NCBI RefSeq assembly: GCF_003344045.1
Contig: NZ_QFWX01000003.1
Location: 124,001 to 188,000 of the forward strand
DNA length: 64,000 bases
Direction: 5' to 3'
Source of the DNA: Marinobacter vulgaris
Lineage (GTDB): Bacteria; Pseudomonadota; Gammaproteobacteria; Pseudomonadales; Oleiphilaceae
Shown here: positions 28,433 to 37,234 of the stretch, piece after piece
Layout of the letters: each line of letters begins with the position of its first letter
Position numbering within the stretch: position 1 is the first letter of the stretch
Notes under the pieces: model-generated
What the model saw: the letters and a program-made list of their open reading frames with translations, nothing else
What the model was told of the DNA's origin: nothing
Database searches by the model: none
Made by a program: the position numbers and the translations under genes

Positions 28433-30010
28433 TCAGGCGGAAGGGTCCATCAGGCCCGCGTAGCGAACACCGCTCAGTAACGCCATTTCCCGGTGCCAGG
28501 TCGCCAGGTCCTCTTTGCTGAATTTGCTGAGGCTGTCGTGACCGCATGCTCTGGCCATTACCTGCATAAGGGATACCGACGCCTCGAGGAAATTCTTCAG
28601 CTGTCTGGACGATGTATCGATGTTAAGTCTTTGCCGCAAATCCTTTCGCTGGGTCGCGACCCCGGCAGGGCAGTTGTTGGTATTGCAGATTCGCGCGGCA
28701 ACACACCCGATGGACTGAATGGCGCTGTTGGCAACCGCAACGCCGTCTGCTCCCAGAGCCATGGCCTTGACGAAATCAATCGGTACCCGCAAACCGCCAG
28801 TAACAATCAGCGTCACCCGGCCACTCGCCCCCTGGTTATCCAGGTAGCGCCGGGCGCGCGCCAGGGCGGGAATGGTGGGCACGCTGATGTGGTCCCGGAA
28901 CATCTCCGGAGCAGCGCCAGTGCCTCCACCACGGCCGTCCAGGATGATGTAGTCGGCGCCGGCATCCAGGGCAAACTGAACATCCCGTTCAATGTGGTTG
29001 GCACTGAGCTTGAAACCGACCGGAATGCCGCCGGTGACCTCCCTTACCCGGCTGGCGAACTGGCGGAAGTCCTCCACCGACTGTAAATCCTCGAAGGTGG
29101 GCGGTGAGGTGAAAGGTTCTCCTTCCTTGATGCCCCTTACCTCGGAAATCCTGCCGGTATTCTTGTTGCCGGGCAGGTGGCCGCCCGTTCCCGTTTTCGC
29201 GCCCTGGCCGCCTTTGAAATGAAAGGCCTGGACCTGTTTCAGAAGTTTCTCGTCATAGCCGAATTTTGCGCTGGCCAACTCGTAGAAGTAACGGGAGTTC
29301 TCCTGCTGTTCTTCCGGCAGCATACCGCCCTCGCCGGAGCAGATACCGGTTCCTGCCATTTCCGCGCCACGCGCCAGTGCTATCTTTGCTTCTTCCGACA
29401 ACGCCCCAAAACTCATGTCCGATACAAACAGGGGCATGCTCAGGGTCAGGGGTTTCTTCGCTTCCGGGCCGATGACCAGCTCCGTGGCAACATCGGCGTC
29501 TTCCATCAACGGCTTGCTGGCCAACTGGGCCACCATGAGCTGCAGGTCATCCCAGTGGGGCAGGGTATGGCGGGGAACCCCCATTGCAGTCGTCGGGCCA
29601 TGGGGGCCCATATTATCCAGGCCTTCGCGGGCAAGCTGGTGGATGAATGCAACGGTTGGTTCGTCCTGTGTGGCTTTTGCCTCGGGAGCCTTCGCGGAAT
29701 CTTCATCTCCCTTATCCGACTCGTCATCCCCATCGTCATCGTCAGGCCCTTCCTTGCCCACCTGACCCCTGTCGAACCGGGCATGGGTGCCATCGCAGAA
29801 GGGGGCGTCTCCGGTATACTTGCACTGGCAAAGCACGGCTTGTCCGTCCTTATCGGCTACGAAGCTTTTGGGAGTGAAATCGGTATCGGCGTGAGAACCA
29901 TCGCAGAAGGGCTGATCATCTGAGCGGCCGCAGGTGCAGAACAGATACTCCTCGCCTTTTTTCAAGGTGACTTTTTTGGGTTTGTTGTCCGCAATAACGG
30001 GATTGCTCAT
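28433..30010 (-). CDS. CDGSH iron-sulfur / FMN-binding glutamate synthase-like fusion protein
   Basis: A 525-residue fusion. Residues 20-76 hold two CDGSH-type [2Fe-2S] motifs (C25, C27, C36, H40 and C61, C63, C72, H76). An acidic linker (about residues 85-115, rich in D and E) follows. The rest is the FMN and [3Fe-4S] domain of glutamate synthase, with GGQGAKTGTGG, FKLSANHIE, DGRGGGTGAAP, and cysteines CVAARICNTNNCPAGVATQ. The amidotransferase domain of GltB is absent. An electron-transfer role between the clusters and FMN is inferred; the reaction is unknown. AGGAG lies eight bases before the ATG at 30010, so the upstream in-frame methionine was rejected. Confidence 0.88.
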   Translation of the reverse strand: MSNPVIADNKPKKVTLKKGEEYLFCTCGRSDDQPFCDGSHADTDFTPKSFVADKDGQAVLCQCKYTGDAPFCDGTHARFDRGQVGKEGPDDDDGDDESDKGDEDSAKAPEAKATQDEPTVAFIHQLAREGLDNMGPHGPTTAMGVPRHTLPHWDDLQLMVAQLASKPLMEDADVATELVIGPEAKKPLTLSMPLFVSDMSFGALSEEAKIALARGAEMAGTGICSGEGGMLPEEQQENSRYFYELASAKFGYDEKLLKQVQAFHFKGGQGAKTGTGGHLPGNKNTGRISEVRGIKEGEPFTSPPTFEDLQSVEDFRQFASRVREVTGGIPVGFKLSANHIERDVQFALDAGADYIILDGRGGGTGAAPEMFRDHISVPTIPALARARRYLDNQGASGRVTLIVTGGLRVPIDFVKAMALGADGVAVANSAIQSIGCVAARICNTNNCPAGVATQRKDLRQRLNIDTSSRQLKNFLEASVSLMQVMARACGHDSLSKFSKEDLATWHREMALLSGVRYAGLMDPSA

Positions 30011-30100
30011 AGATCCGGCTCCTTGATTAGTCAGAGGAGTTACGGCGGTGCCGGTGAGGTGGATTGGCCAACCGGGCGTCGCCACGATTGGCCAGGCAGG

Positions 30101-31066
30101 TCAAAGTCCCTGGGCACCCCGGCGCAGCCAGTCGTGTACGAAAGCAAGTTTGTGGCGCGCGAAACTCGATAATACAAACGGATACAGGTCCGACAGGCCC
30201 ATGGATCGGTTGACGTGGTTCACGCCCACAGCGATCGAAGCGGCGATCTGAATCAGCCGTTGGGCGTCCGGCTCGGAATAGGGGTCCCAGTTGGGACCCG
30301 GCACATCCGCAGAAGTGAGGCCTCCGGCCACGAAGCTGTCGGTGAGGTCCGTCAGGTGAAGCAGGTGGGCAGCCGTCTCAGCCCAGTCTTCGTGAGGATG
30401 GGCCGAGGCATAACTGGTCAGATAGTACTGTTTCCAGTCCGCCGGAGGGCCATTTTCATAGTGGTGCTGCAGCGCCCCCGGGTAGCTGATGCGTTCATCG
30501 CCAAACATCGCCCGGAAGGCGTCAAGGAAGTCCTCGCGCAGGCTAAGGCGCCACCAGAGCATGTGGGCGATCTCATGGCGCATGTGGCCAATCATGGTGC
30601 GGTAGGGTTCTTCCAGGGCTTCGCGGCGCGTCATTCTCAGTACCGGGTCGGCCTCGGCCACACTGATGGTGACCACACCCTGGGCATGACCCATGGGCAC
30701 CGGGGTGGGGCCTTCGGCAAGCATGTGGAAAACCGGGCGTGCGCCCGGGTCCTCGGGGCGGAACCAGTGCCAGCGCCCCAGGTTGTCCAGTGCCCAGCGT
30801 TTGGCGGCTTCGGTTTGCGCCCAGTTGGGCATGGCATTGGGAATGGAAGGGTCCGGTGCCAGCGCTGTCATGGCGCAGGAGCGGCAGAAGGCGCCCTGTT
30901 CGGGCGCAATCCAGTTACAGCCGATCACATCCCGATTGGCGCAGAAGGGTGGCATGGGCAGGAACGCCCGTGCCTGGGGATCGTAAGCGACGGGTGTTCC
31001 GTCAGCAGTGGTCAGATTATCAAACCAGAGTGAGCCGGAACCGACGGGGTTGGCGAAAACGCGCAT
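30101..31066 (-). CDS. Putative zinc-binding metallopeptidase (zinc-ribbon, Peptidase_Mx type)
   Basis: A 321-residue protein. The N-terminal half carries four cysteines (C42, C50, C61, C64, in FCANRD, IGCNW and FCRSCAM) that probably bind zinc or act as a ribbon. Near residue 165 is the zinc-protease motif HMRHEIAHMLWW, followed by a possible third ligand in HEDWAETAAHLLHL. This matches the family called putative zinc-binding metallopeptidase. No signal peptide is visible. Substrate is unknown. Confidence 0.82.
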   Translation of the reverse strand: MRVFANPVGSGSLWFDNLTTADGTPVAYDPQARAFLPMPPFCANRDVIGCNWIAPEQGAFCRSCAMTALAPDPSIPNAMPNWAQTEAAKRWALDNLGRWHWFRPEDPGARPVFHMLAEGPTPVPMGHAQGVVTISVAEADPVLRMTRREALEEPYRTMIGHMRHEIAHMLWWRLSLREDFLDAFRAMFGDERISYPGALQHHYENGPPADWKQYYLTSYASAHPHEDWAETAAHLLHLTDLTDSFVAGGLTSADVPGPNWDPYSEPDAQRLIQIAASIAVGVNHVNRSMGLSDLYPFVLSSFARHKLAFVHDWLRRGAQGL

Positions 31067-31130
31067 AGGTGAAGTCTTCCAGCTGAATGAACTTCGAGTA
31101 TAGGAACCATCGGCGCCCGGTGTCCAATTC

Positions 31131-32423
31131 CTAGTTTACCGATTTCCTTGACCGCCAGAAGCGGGCGATCGCGGGCTTTACGCTTACACCATGAACGAGA
31201 ATCGACAAGGCCACCACTACCAGGGTCAGGTGAATCAGGTCCAGCGCGATAGCCTTCGGTAGTCCGTGCTGAATAGCGTACATAAGGTAGTACAGGGAAC
31301 CGATACCGCGCACCCCGAACCAGCCTGCAAGGTTGCGCATTCGCATGGGAGCGTTGGTTCCGAGCAGGCCGATATGGACGCTGATGGGGCGTGCTATGAA
31401 GAACAGGAAAGCGGCAAATCCGACGGCGCGCCAGCTCCAGGAGTCCCAGAACAGTGACCCGCCAATTAACAGTACCAGGACGATTTCAGCCAGTCTTTCC
31501 AGATGTTCATTGAATACCAGCGAGCTCTGGTGAACATGGGCGATAGCCTGCGGCGCGTCACCCGATTGAGTTTCTCCAGACGTGGGGGCTTCGTAGCGCT
31601 GCTTCAGACCGGCCAGCTTCAGCTCCGTATGCCGTAACGCCACCGCTGCACTGAAAACCGCCAGAAATCCCCAGGCGCTTACCAGCAGGCTGATACCATA
31701 GGCAAAAGCGATCAGTCCCAGGCCCAGAAAACTTTCAAGGAACTCGGAGCTGATATAGGTGGTGCGCAGCTTCTGCACCAGCCAGCCAACGGCATAGCCG
31801 GCCAGTACACCAATGCCAATGCCCGCGCCGGTAGCCCAGACCACATCGACCACCAGCCAGCGCAGGCCGTCGTCACCAAGCTCGTGCAGGCCCAGCAGCC
31901 CCAACCCGAGCATGACAAAGGGAAAGGCGCTGCCATCATTGATTCCGGCTTCGCAGGTTAGTGCAAATCTCAGGCGGTCAGGATCATCGGCATGGCGAAC
32001 CTGCACCTCCGTTGCGAGCACGGGGTCCGTGGGTGCCACCACCGCACCCAGCAGAACAGCGGCGCCGAGGGGCAGAGCGAGCCAGTAATACCCGAACAGT
32101 GCGACCAGCCCCACGGTCAGCGTCATCGAGACAACCGCGAGTTGAAGCGGGTTGCGCCAGCGTTTGAAAGTCACGGGTGCGGGCATCTTCACCCCGGCGC
32201 AATACAGCGAAATCAGCACCGCGATTTCGGTCAGTAATTCCAGCAGCGCCGACTCTTCCAGCGGATTGAAGTGAAACAGGCCAAAGCCCATGGGGCCAAC
32301 CACGAAACCGATGAACAAATAAACCATGGCGGATGTGGCGGGCACGGTTTTAATGTAGGAGGCGGTGAAGCCCACTACCAGCAGTAGTGAGCCAAGTAAT
32401 ATAAACCAGGTGGCAGTGGTCAT
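31131..32423 (-). CDS. Cation:proton antiporter, CPA1/NhaP type
   Basis: A 430-residue membrane protein with about twelve hydrophobic helices. The transport-site motifs are PTDPVLATEV (near residue 130) and EAGINDGSAFPFV (near 160), typical of CPA1 sodium/proton exchangers. A hydrophilic loop with APTSGETQSGDAPQA sits near residue 285. It probably exports Na+ and helps in saline conditions; the ion specificity is inference. Confidence 0.88.
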   Translation of the reverse strand: MTTATWFILLGSLLLVVGFTASYIKTVPATSAMVYLFIGFVVGPMGFGLFHFNPLEESALLELLTEIAVLISLYCAGVKMPAPVTFKRWRNPLQLAVVSMTLTVGLVALFGYYWLALPLGAAVLLGAVVAPTDPVLATEVQVRHADDPDRLRFALTCEAGINDGSAFPFVMLGLGLLGLHELGDDGLRWLVVDVVWATGAGIGIGVLAGYAVGWLVQKLRTTYISSEFLESFLGLGLIAFAYGISLLVSAWGFLAVFSAAVALRHTELKLAGLKQRYEAPTSGETQSGDAPQAIAHVHQSSLVFNEHLERLAEIVLVLLIGGSLFWDSWSWRAVGFAAFLFFIARPISVHIGLLGTNAPMRMRNLAGWFGVRGIGSLYYLMYAIQHGLPKAIALDLIHLTLVVVALSILVHGVSVKPAIARFWRSRKSVN

Positions 32424-32521
32424 GGATAGCTCATCGCAGGGTATTGGTGTGCCGGTAGCCTTTCACGACTATTCGCAGCACACGGTGCACTCTTCGATGA
32501 CCGATTGCCATGTCGCCCCTA

Positions 32522-34126
32522 TTAAATCGCAGTAAAGGTACGCTCGTTGTCGGGTGCCGCGTCTTTCAGTCGACGGGACCAGAGCGAGGCGGATTCCGCG
32601 TCGCCGGCTGCATCGGCTGCCCGGGCCGCACCTTCCAGCGTGTTGTAGCGATTGGGCCAGGTTCGGTCGGAATCCTCGTAGGCCTGCAAAGCTGCCACCG
32701 GGCGATCAAGGGCAAGCAGCAAGTCACCGAGCGCTTCATAGGGTGGTAGCAGAGCACCGGGGGTAACCGGGTGTTTCTCTGCGGTGGTCTCCAGCTCACC
32801 GGCGGAGCGCATCAGCTCAATGGCGCGCTCGGAATCACCCTCGGCCTGGGCTATCGAGCCAGCCAGAATCCGGCGATCCACTTCAATATAGGTGGTGAAG
32901 CGCCCGTCCGCCGCGGTTTTGGCAGATTCAACCAGTGCCGCCATCTGTTGCTCTGCCTCGCGAGCAGTCTCCAGATCTCCAGTGTGGACTGCGCCCAGGC
33001 CGCGGGCAAACCAGCTCAGACCATCGGGCCAGGCAAATTTATCCCAGCTGATGTAGTCCGGGGTTTGGGGCGTGATGGCCGCTGCTGCCTTCCAGTCCCG
33101 AGTTTCAACCGCCAGCCTTGCCGGGATCGACGCCAGGTGATAGGCACCCGGGAAATTTCCCTGGTGCGGACCATTGGCCTGTGCTGCCTCCCAGACACGT
33201 CGCGCAGCGCTGTCTTCTCCGCGCTGGAGATGACCGTAAACCAGGTAGTCGAGGGCATGGATATAGTGGAACGAGGTGGCCCCTTCGATCTTGTGGTTCA
33301 CGGCAACATCCGCGGACTGCTGGTTCCAGTCAATCATCCGGGGCCAGTCGCCAAGCCGCACATAGATGTGTGAGGGCATGTGCAGGGCATGAGGCACATT
33401 CGGTGCGATTCGGGTATACGAATCCACAATTTCGGTCGCATTATCACCACGCCCATCGGCATCCGTCGCGTGTATGGTGTAATGGACTGCCCCGGGGTGA
33501 GAGGGTTCAGCCTTCCAGGCGGTGCGCAGAACCTGTTCGGCCTCGTTGTGCAGGGCTTTACGATCCTCGGCGGAAAGCGCTTTTGTGAGCAGCGACAACG
33601 CGTAAAGCGTGGCTACGTCGAGATCATCCGGGTAAGCCTGGTATGCCGTATCCATACCGCCTGTCCACCCGGCCAGGCGCTCCTGGACACGGTCTGTTTC
33701 GGTCTCAAAAAAGGCAGCGGTGGCCTCGATCAGAAGCTGTTCTCTCCTGTCCTCTGCGGCATTGCGGGCTTGCTGAATGGCCTGCTGGCCCCGGCTGATG
33801 TCCGCGTCGCTGGGGGTAGTACCCCACAAGGGTTGAAACAGCGAAGTTGCAACGCCCCAGTGAGCCATGGCGCAGTCAGGGTTATCCTCGATAATCGCCT
33901 CGAATTCCGACCGCGCCTGTGTGTACATCATGTGATGCATCATACCCAGCGCATGATCGATATCAGCACGCACGCTTTGTGAACAGTCAGCTCGAAAGTC
34001 TATCGTGCCTATGGTGTTGTCGGGATTGCTCCCGGACTCGCTGTTCGCCGGTCCCTCATGGGCCGCAAGCGGGTGGGATATGCTCAGGGTGGCGACAAGA
34101 ATGCCAAGACGTAGTGTGGTGTTCAT
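32522..34126 (-). CDS. Exported TPR-repeat protein
   Basis: A 534-residue protein starting with a signal peptide (about residues 1-22, LGILVATLSISHPLAAHE). The mature part has TPR-like helices throughout. Histidine-rich motifs recur: ALGMMHHMMYTQARSEFE, AVHYTIHATD, HALHMPSHIYVRLGDW and SFHYIHALDYLVYG. These repeats define a family of periplasmic tetratricopeptide proteins of unknown function; the regularly placed histidines may bind metal, which is inference. Start 34126 was chosen at the signal-peptide methionine. Confidence 0.8.
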   Translation of the reverse strand: MNTTLRLGILVATLSISHPLAAHEGPANSESGSNPDNTIGTIDFRADCSQSVRADIDHALGMMHHMMYTQARSEFEAIIEDNPDCAMAHWGVATSLFQPLWGTTPSDADISRGQQAIQQARNAAEDRREQLLIEATAAFFETETDRVQERLAGWTGGMDTAYQAYPDDLDVATLYALSLLTKALSAEDRKALHNEAEQVLRTAWKAEPSHPGAVHYTIHATDADGRGDNATEIVDSYTRIAPNVPHALHMPSHIYVRLGDWPRMIDWNQQSADVAVNHKIEGATSFHYIHALDYLVYGHLQRGEDSAARRVWEAAQANGPHQGNFPGAYHLASIPARLAVETRDWKAAAAITPQTPDYISWDKFAWPDGLSWFARGLGAVHTGDLETAREAEQQMAALVESAKTAADGRFTTYIEVDRRILAGSIAQAEGDSERAIELMRSAGELETTAEKHPVTPGALLPPYEALGDLLLALDRPVAALQAYEDSDRTWPNRYNTLEGAARAADAAGDAESASLWSRRLKDAAPDNERTFTAI

Positions 34127-34335
34127 GACAGGACTCCCTATAACCGGATTGGTGTGGAGCCGGCATGTCATACACCGGTCAGGAACTGAATACGTACTGC
34201 CAGTAATTGGCCAGGCATGCGCAGCTTACAACTTTGACGCTACTCCTATTCCGGCTGAGTTGCCAGGGATCTTAAATGAATTGATTTGACCTATTCGGCA
34301 GCCACAAAAAAGGCCCATTAGCCGGCGTTGCCGAA

Positions 34336-35076
34336 TTACCGCAGAGGTAGCATCAATAACGAGCCGAGGCGCTGATCGCTGATATTTGAAAATTCCTTGA
34401 GGCCAAAAGATGAGGGTTCAGGATATGCCCTGGGGCAGGTATAGGTACCAAAAATCCGGTCCCATACCGTCAACACCTCGCCGAAATTAGAATCGGTGTG
34501 GGGCTGATGTGTGGAATGGTGAAACTGGTGGGTGCCCGGCGTGACAAAAAAAAGGTTGATCAGAGCCTCGGCGCGAGTATTCAAACGGATATTCGAATGC
34601 GCCAGAAGCTGAACTGTCTTGACTGCAACCACATAGGGGATGACCTGAAGTGGCGACAGCGCAAGTGCGGCCATCACAATGTAAATAACCAGCAAACTGA
34701 CGACGACTTCGGCCGGGTGATGACGAAAGGTTGTTGAAAAATCCAGTTCGAGTTCACAGTGATGAACGCGATGCAGGCGCCACAGGGCATGGAAATGGTG
34801 GTATGCGCGGTGGAGCCAGTAGGCCGCAAGATCCAGAGCCAGAAAAGCAACCAAAGCCGCCAGTAAAGGGTGCAGGATGGAGGCTGATGCTGGTAGCAGA
34901 AATAGGGAAATCAATACCGGGGAAGCCAAAAGAACCGCCTCGTTAATAAAGCCCAGGCTGAGGTTGCTGAACCAGCGGTCGTAGCGATCGTGGATAAGCT
35001 CCTTCCGTGCGAATCGGTATTCGGCGGCAATAATGAGCGGAATACCGATCATGTAAAGAATTTGATAGGTGGCCAT
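34336..35076 (-). CDS. Sterol desaturase / fatty acid hydroxylase family protein
   Basis: A 246-residue membrane di-iron enzyme with four or more helices. The histidine clusters that bind the two irons are present: HRAYHH, HRVHH, RHHP, then HQFHHSTH near residue 190. Such enzymes hydroxylate or desaturate lipid acyl chains or sterols using oxygen. Bacteria usually act on lipids other than sterols; the substrate here is unknown. Confidence 0.88.
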   Translation of the reverse strand: MATYQILYMIGIPLIIAAEYRFARKELIHDRYDRWFSNLSLGFINEAVLLASPVLISLFLLPASASILHPLLAALVAFLALDLAAYWLHRAYHHFHALWRLHRVHHCELELDFSTTFRHHPAEVVVSLLVIYIVMAALALSPLQVIPYVVAVKTVQLLAHSNIRLNTRAEALINLFFVTPGTHQFHHSTHQPHTDSNFGEVLTVWDRIFGTYTCPRAYPEPSSFGLKEFSNISDQRLGSLLMLPLR

Positions 35077-35150
35077 AACAAACTGTTCGTGTTTTTTGTC
35101 TAAGTTCAGCGTCCCTGCTTTTCGATCCCTGCACTATTTCAAAAGCGGTG

Positions 35151-35309
35151 TTACTTACCGAATTTTTTTGCGATAAAGATTGCCGCCACGCTGGCCGCAA
35201 ACAAACCCAGCATCCCAGGTTCCGGAACAGATACAACCGGGGGCGCAGTGCCTGCCATGGCGGCCGTTGAAACCATTGAGATGGTGAGACCGGTGATCAT
35301 ATATTTCAT
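35151..35309 (-). CDS. Tiny PEP-CTERM sorting-signal protein
   Basis: A 52-residue protein. Residues 1-19 form a signal peptide ending in AMA. Then come only about ten residues (GTAPPVVS) before the PEP-CTERM signal: VPEPGMLGLF, a hydrophobic helix AASVAAIFIA and a basic end KKFGK. PEP-CTERM tags are cut by exosortase at the inner membrane to anchor or export proteins. No exosortase lies in this window. The start was set at 35309 because GGAAG lies upstream and the signal peptide begins there; an extra 14 upstream codons are unlikely. The mature peptide would be very short. Confidence 0.65.
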   Translation of the reverse strand: MKYMITGLTISMVSTAAMAGTAPPVVSVPEPGMLGLFAASVAAIFIAKKFGK

Positions 35310-35541
35310 AGCGAATCTTCCTTGTTGTGGATTCACTACCGAAAATTGCATTTTTCAGGCCAATGATCCTGGAGCCAGCGGATTCAAGGACATGGATTTC
35401 AGGAAAAACCCAAGGTGTAAAGGAATTCGGCGTTTTGAAGGCAACCAACGGCACTACTGAATCGGTGCAACTCTCGTCACAAAATCTCACAGAAATTAAC
35501 TCGGTACTCTCCAGGCTTAGAAATACCCAGACTTAGAAGCA

Positions 35542-36255
35542 TCAGTGTTGCTCTTTATTCGTCTTATCAGAAAGCGCCTGTTCAACCGCCTGGGCAGCAT
35601 GAATTTCGGTTGTGTCGTAAAGCGGAACGGAGGTGTCTGCCTGCCTTATAAGCAGGCCAATTTCAGTGCATCCGAGGATTACGGCCTGGGCGCCTTGCTC
35701 TGCGAGCGACGCGACGGTATCAAGGTACGCCGCACGGGAATCCGGGTTGATCCTGCCCTGGCACAGTTCCTCGTAGATCACCCGGTGAACCACATCCCTT
35801 TGGACAAGGTCCGGCGTCAGCACGTTGATGCCAGCCTTTTCAAGGCGGTTTCGATAAAAATCCTGCTCCATGGTAAATCGCGTACCCAGCAAGCCCACGC
35901 GATCAATGCCATCCCGGGCCAGCGTTTTTGCTGTCGCATCCGCAATGTGAAGCAGGGGCATATCGAGGGCCTGTTCTATCTCCGGTGCCACCTTGTGCAT
36001 GGTGTTGGTGGCAATTACCAGAAAATCGGCACCGGCTTTCTGCAACGACACCGCAGCGTTTGCCAGGATCCTTGCGGTCGCAGCCCAGTCACCCTGGTGC
36101 TGGAGGGTTTCGATTTCCGCAAAGTCCACGCTGTACAAAACCATCCTTGCAGAGTGCAGTCCACCCAGGCGGGCCTTCACACCTTCATTGATCAGCCGGT
36201 AATAGGTTTGGGTCGATTCCCAGCTCATGCCGCCAAGAAGGCCAATGGTTTTCAT
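35542..36255 (-). CDS. Aspartate/glutamate racemase family protein (broad-specificity amino acid racemase)
   Basis: A 237-residue PLP-independent racemase. The N-terminal active site block IATNTMHKV and the C-terminal ILGCTEIGLL carry the catalytic thiol/threonine pair of the YgeA-like subgroup (Thr instead of the first Cys). KTIGLLGGMSWEST begins the protein. Such enzymes interconvert L- and D-amino acids. An FNR-like dyad (36270-36283) lies 15 bases before its start and the gene is divergent from the rhodopsin operon. Confidence 0.88.
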   Translation of the reverse strand: MKTIGLLGGMSWESTQTYYRLINEGVKARLGGLHSARMVLYSVDFAEIETLQHQGDWAATARILANAAVSLQKAGADFLVIATNTMHKVAPEIEQALDMPLLHIADATAKTLARDGIDRVGLLGTRFTMEQDFYRNRLEKAGINVLTPDLVQRDVVHRVIYEELCQGRINPDSRAAYLDTVASLAEQGAQAVILGCTEIGLLIRQADTSVPLYDTTEIHAAQAVEQALSDKTNKEQH

Positions 36256-36269
36256 GGTGTTTTTCCTTA

Positions 36270-36283
36270 TTGACATATATCAA
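36270..36283. promoter_or_regulatory. FNR/ANR-like dyad near the racemase start
   Basis: TTGAC-ATAT-ATCAA differs from the FNR/ANR consensus TTGAT-N4-ATCAA at one position. It lies 15 bases upstream of the racemase ATG and 83 bases, centre to centre, from a perfect dyad upstream of the rhodopsin. Confidence 0.5.
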
Positions 36284-36352
36284 TAGCTGGACGATTTGCT
36301 GCTGCATCGGGATCCGGTTCTGAGTGCTCGGCGTATTACCAACCGTTAACTC

Positions 36353-36366
36353 TTGATAGACATCAA
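36353..36366. promoter_or_regulatory. Perfect FNR/ANR box upstream of proteorhodopsin
   Basis: TTGAT-AGAC-ATCAA equals the FNR/ANR consensus exactly. Its centre is about 101 bases before the rhodopsin ATG. If it acts as a class II activator site, centred near -41, transcription would start around 36401. No convincing -10 hexamer was seen, so activation is inferred. Confidence 0.6.
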
Positions 36367-36460
36367 GGTGTGACCACATGCGTTGGTGATTGTCGAGGCA
36401 CGACGCTGAAACCTGGCAGTTACCGCGTGATCTGATTTCAGAGCTTAAAGGACGATAACA

Positions 36461-37234
36461 ATGCTAAGTATTGAAACTCTATCGTTGGATCAGTATAGCT
36501 TTGTAGGCAATGCTTTTTCTTTCGGTCTGGCCGTCATGGCTTCGACGACTCTATTTCTCTGGCTGATGCGTTCGTCAGTAGCTCCCGGTTACCGGATGGC
36601 GATAACGATTACCGGTCTGGTAACGGCCATCGCTGCCTATCACTACCTGCAGATCATGCTGTCCTGGGACAAGGCTGTGGACGTCACATCCGGTGAACTC
36701 GCTGCAACTGGTGAGCCGTTCAACCAGGCTTATCGCTATGTGGATTGGCTGTTGACAGTGCCACTTCTGCTCGTGGAGCTCATCCTGGTAATGAAGCTCA
36801 GTCAGGACGAAACCTGGAACAGGGCTATCAAACTGGGTGGTGCTGCCGCTCTGATGATCGTTCTGGGTTACCCGGGTGAAGTTGCCGAGGGCGCCGGAAC
36901 GCGCTTCCTGTTCTGGATCCTGTCGATGATTCCGTTCATCTACATTCTCTACCAGCTGGTTGTGGGTCTGAAAGAATCTATCGAAAAGCAGCCTGACAAT
37001 GTCAAGCAGTTGATCCACTACGCAACCTATCTTGTCATTGCCTCCTGGGCGTTCTACCCGATCGTCTACCTGCTGCCGCTGCTGGGCATTACCGGTGGTT
37101 CTGCCATTGTCGCCGTCGAAGTGGGCTACACAATTGCAGATATCGTGGCGAAAGCTGTGTTCGGCCTGGTGATCTTCACCATCGCGGTGCGCAAGTCAGC
37201 AGCCGAAGGCTACAAGACCGCTACAGAATCCTGA
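36461..37234 (+). CDS. Proteorhodopsin (light-driven proton pump), green-tuned
   Basis: A 257-residue seven-helix retinal protein. The proton-pump residues are present: Schiff-base Lys231 (DIVAK), counterions D95 and D227, proton donor E106, Arg92, Thr99 and helix-B His61. Leu103 is at the spectral-tuning site (equivalent to GPR 105), predicting green absorption. Trp152 occupies the site where xanthorhodopsin-type pumps have Gly156, so a carotenoid antenna is not expected. No signal peptide is visible. AAAGGA lies upstream of the ATG. It heads a complete retinal-synthesis operon. Pumping raises proton-motive force in light, aiding survival or ATP supply. Confidence 0.96.
   Translation: MLSIETLSLDQYSFVGNAFSFGLAVMASTTLFLWLMRSSVAPGYRMAITITGLVTAIAAYHYLQIMLSWDKAVDVTSGELAATGEPFNQAYRYVDWLLTVPLLLVELILVMKLSQDETWNRAIKLGGAAALMIVLGYPGEVAEGAGTRFLFWILSMIPFIYILYQLVVGLKESIEKQPDNVKQLIHYATYLVIASWAFYPIVYLLPLLGITGGSAIVAVEVGYTIADIVAKAVFGLVIFTIAVRKSAAEGYKTATES

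Noticed and set aside
36461-37234. Xanthorhodopsin-type antenna rhodopsin
   Set aside because: Trp152 replaces the required Gly, and no carotenoid ketolase or hydroxylase gene is in the operon.
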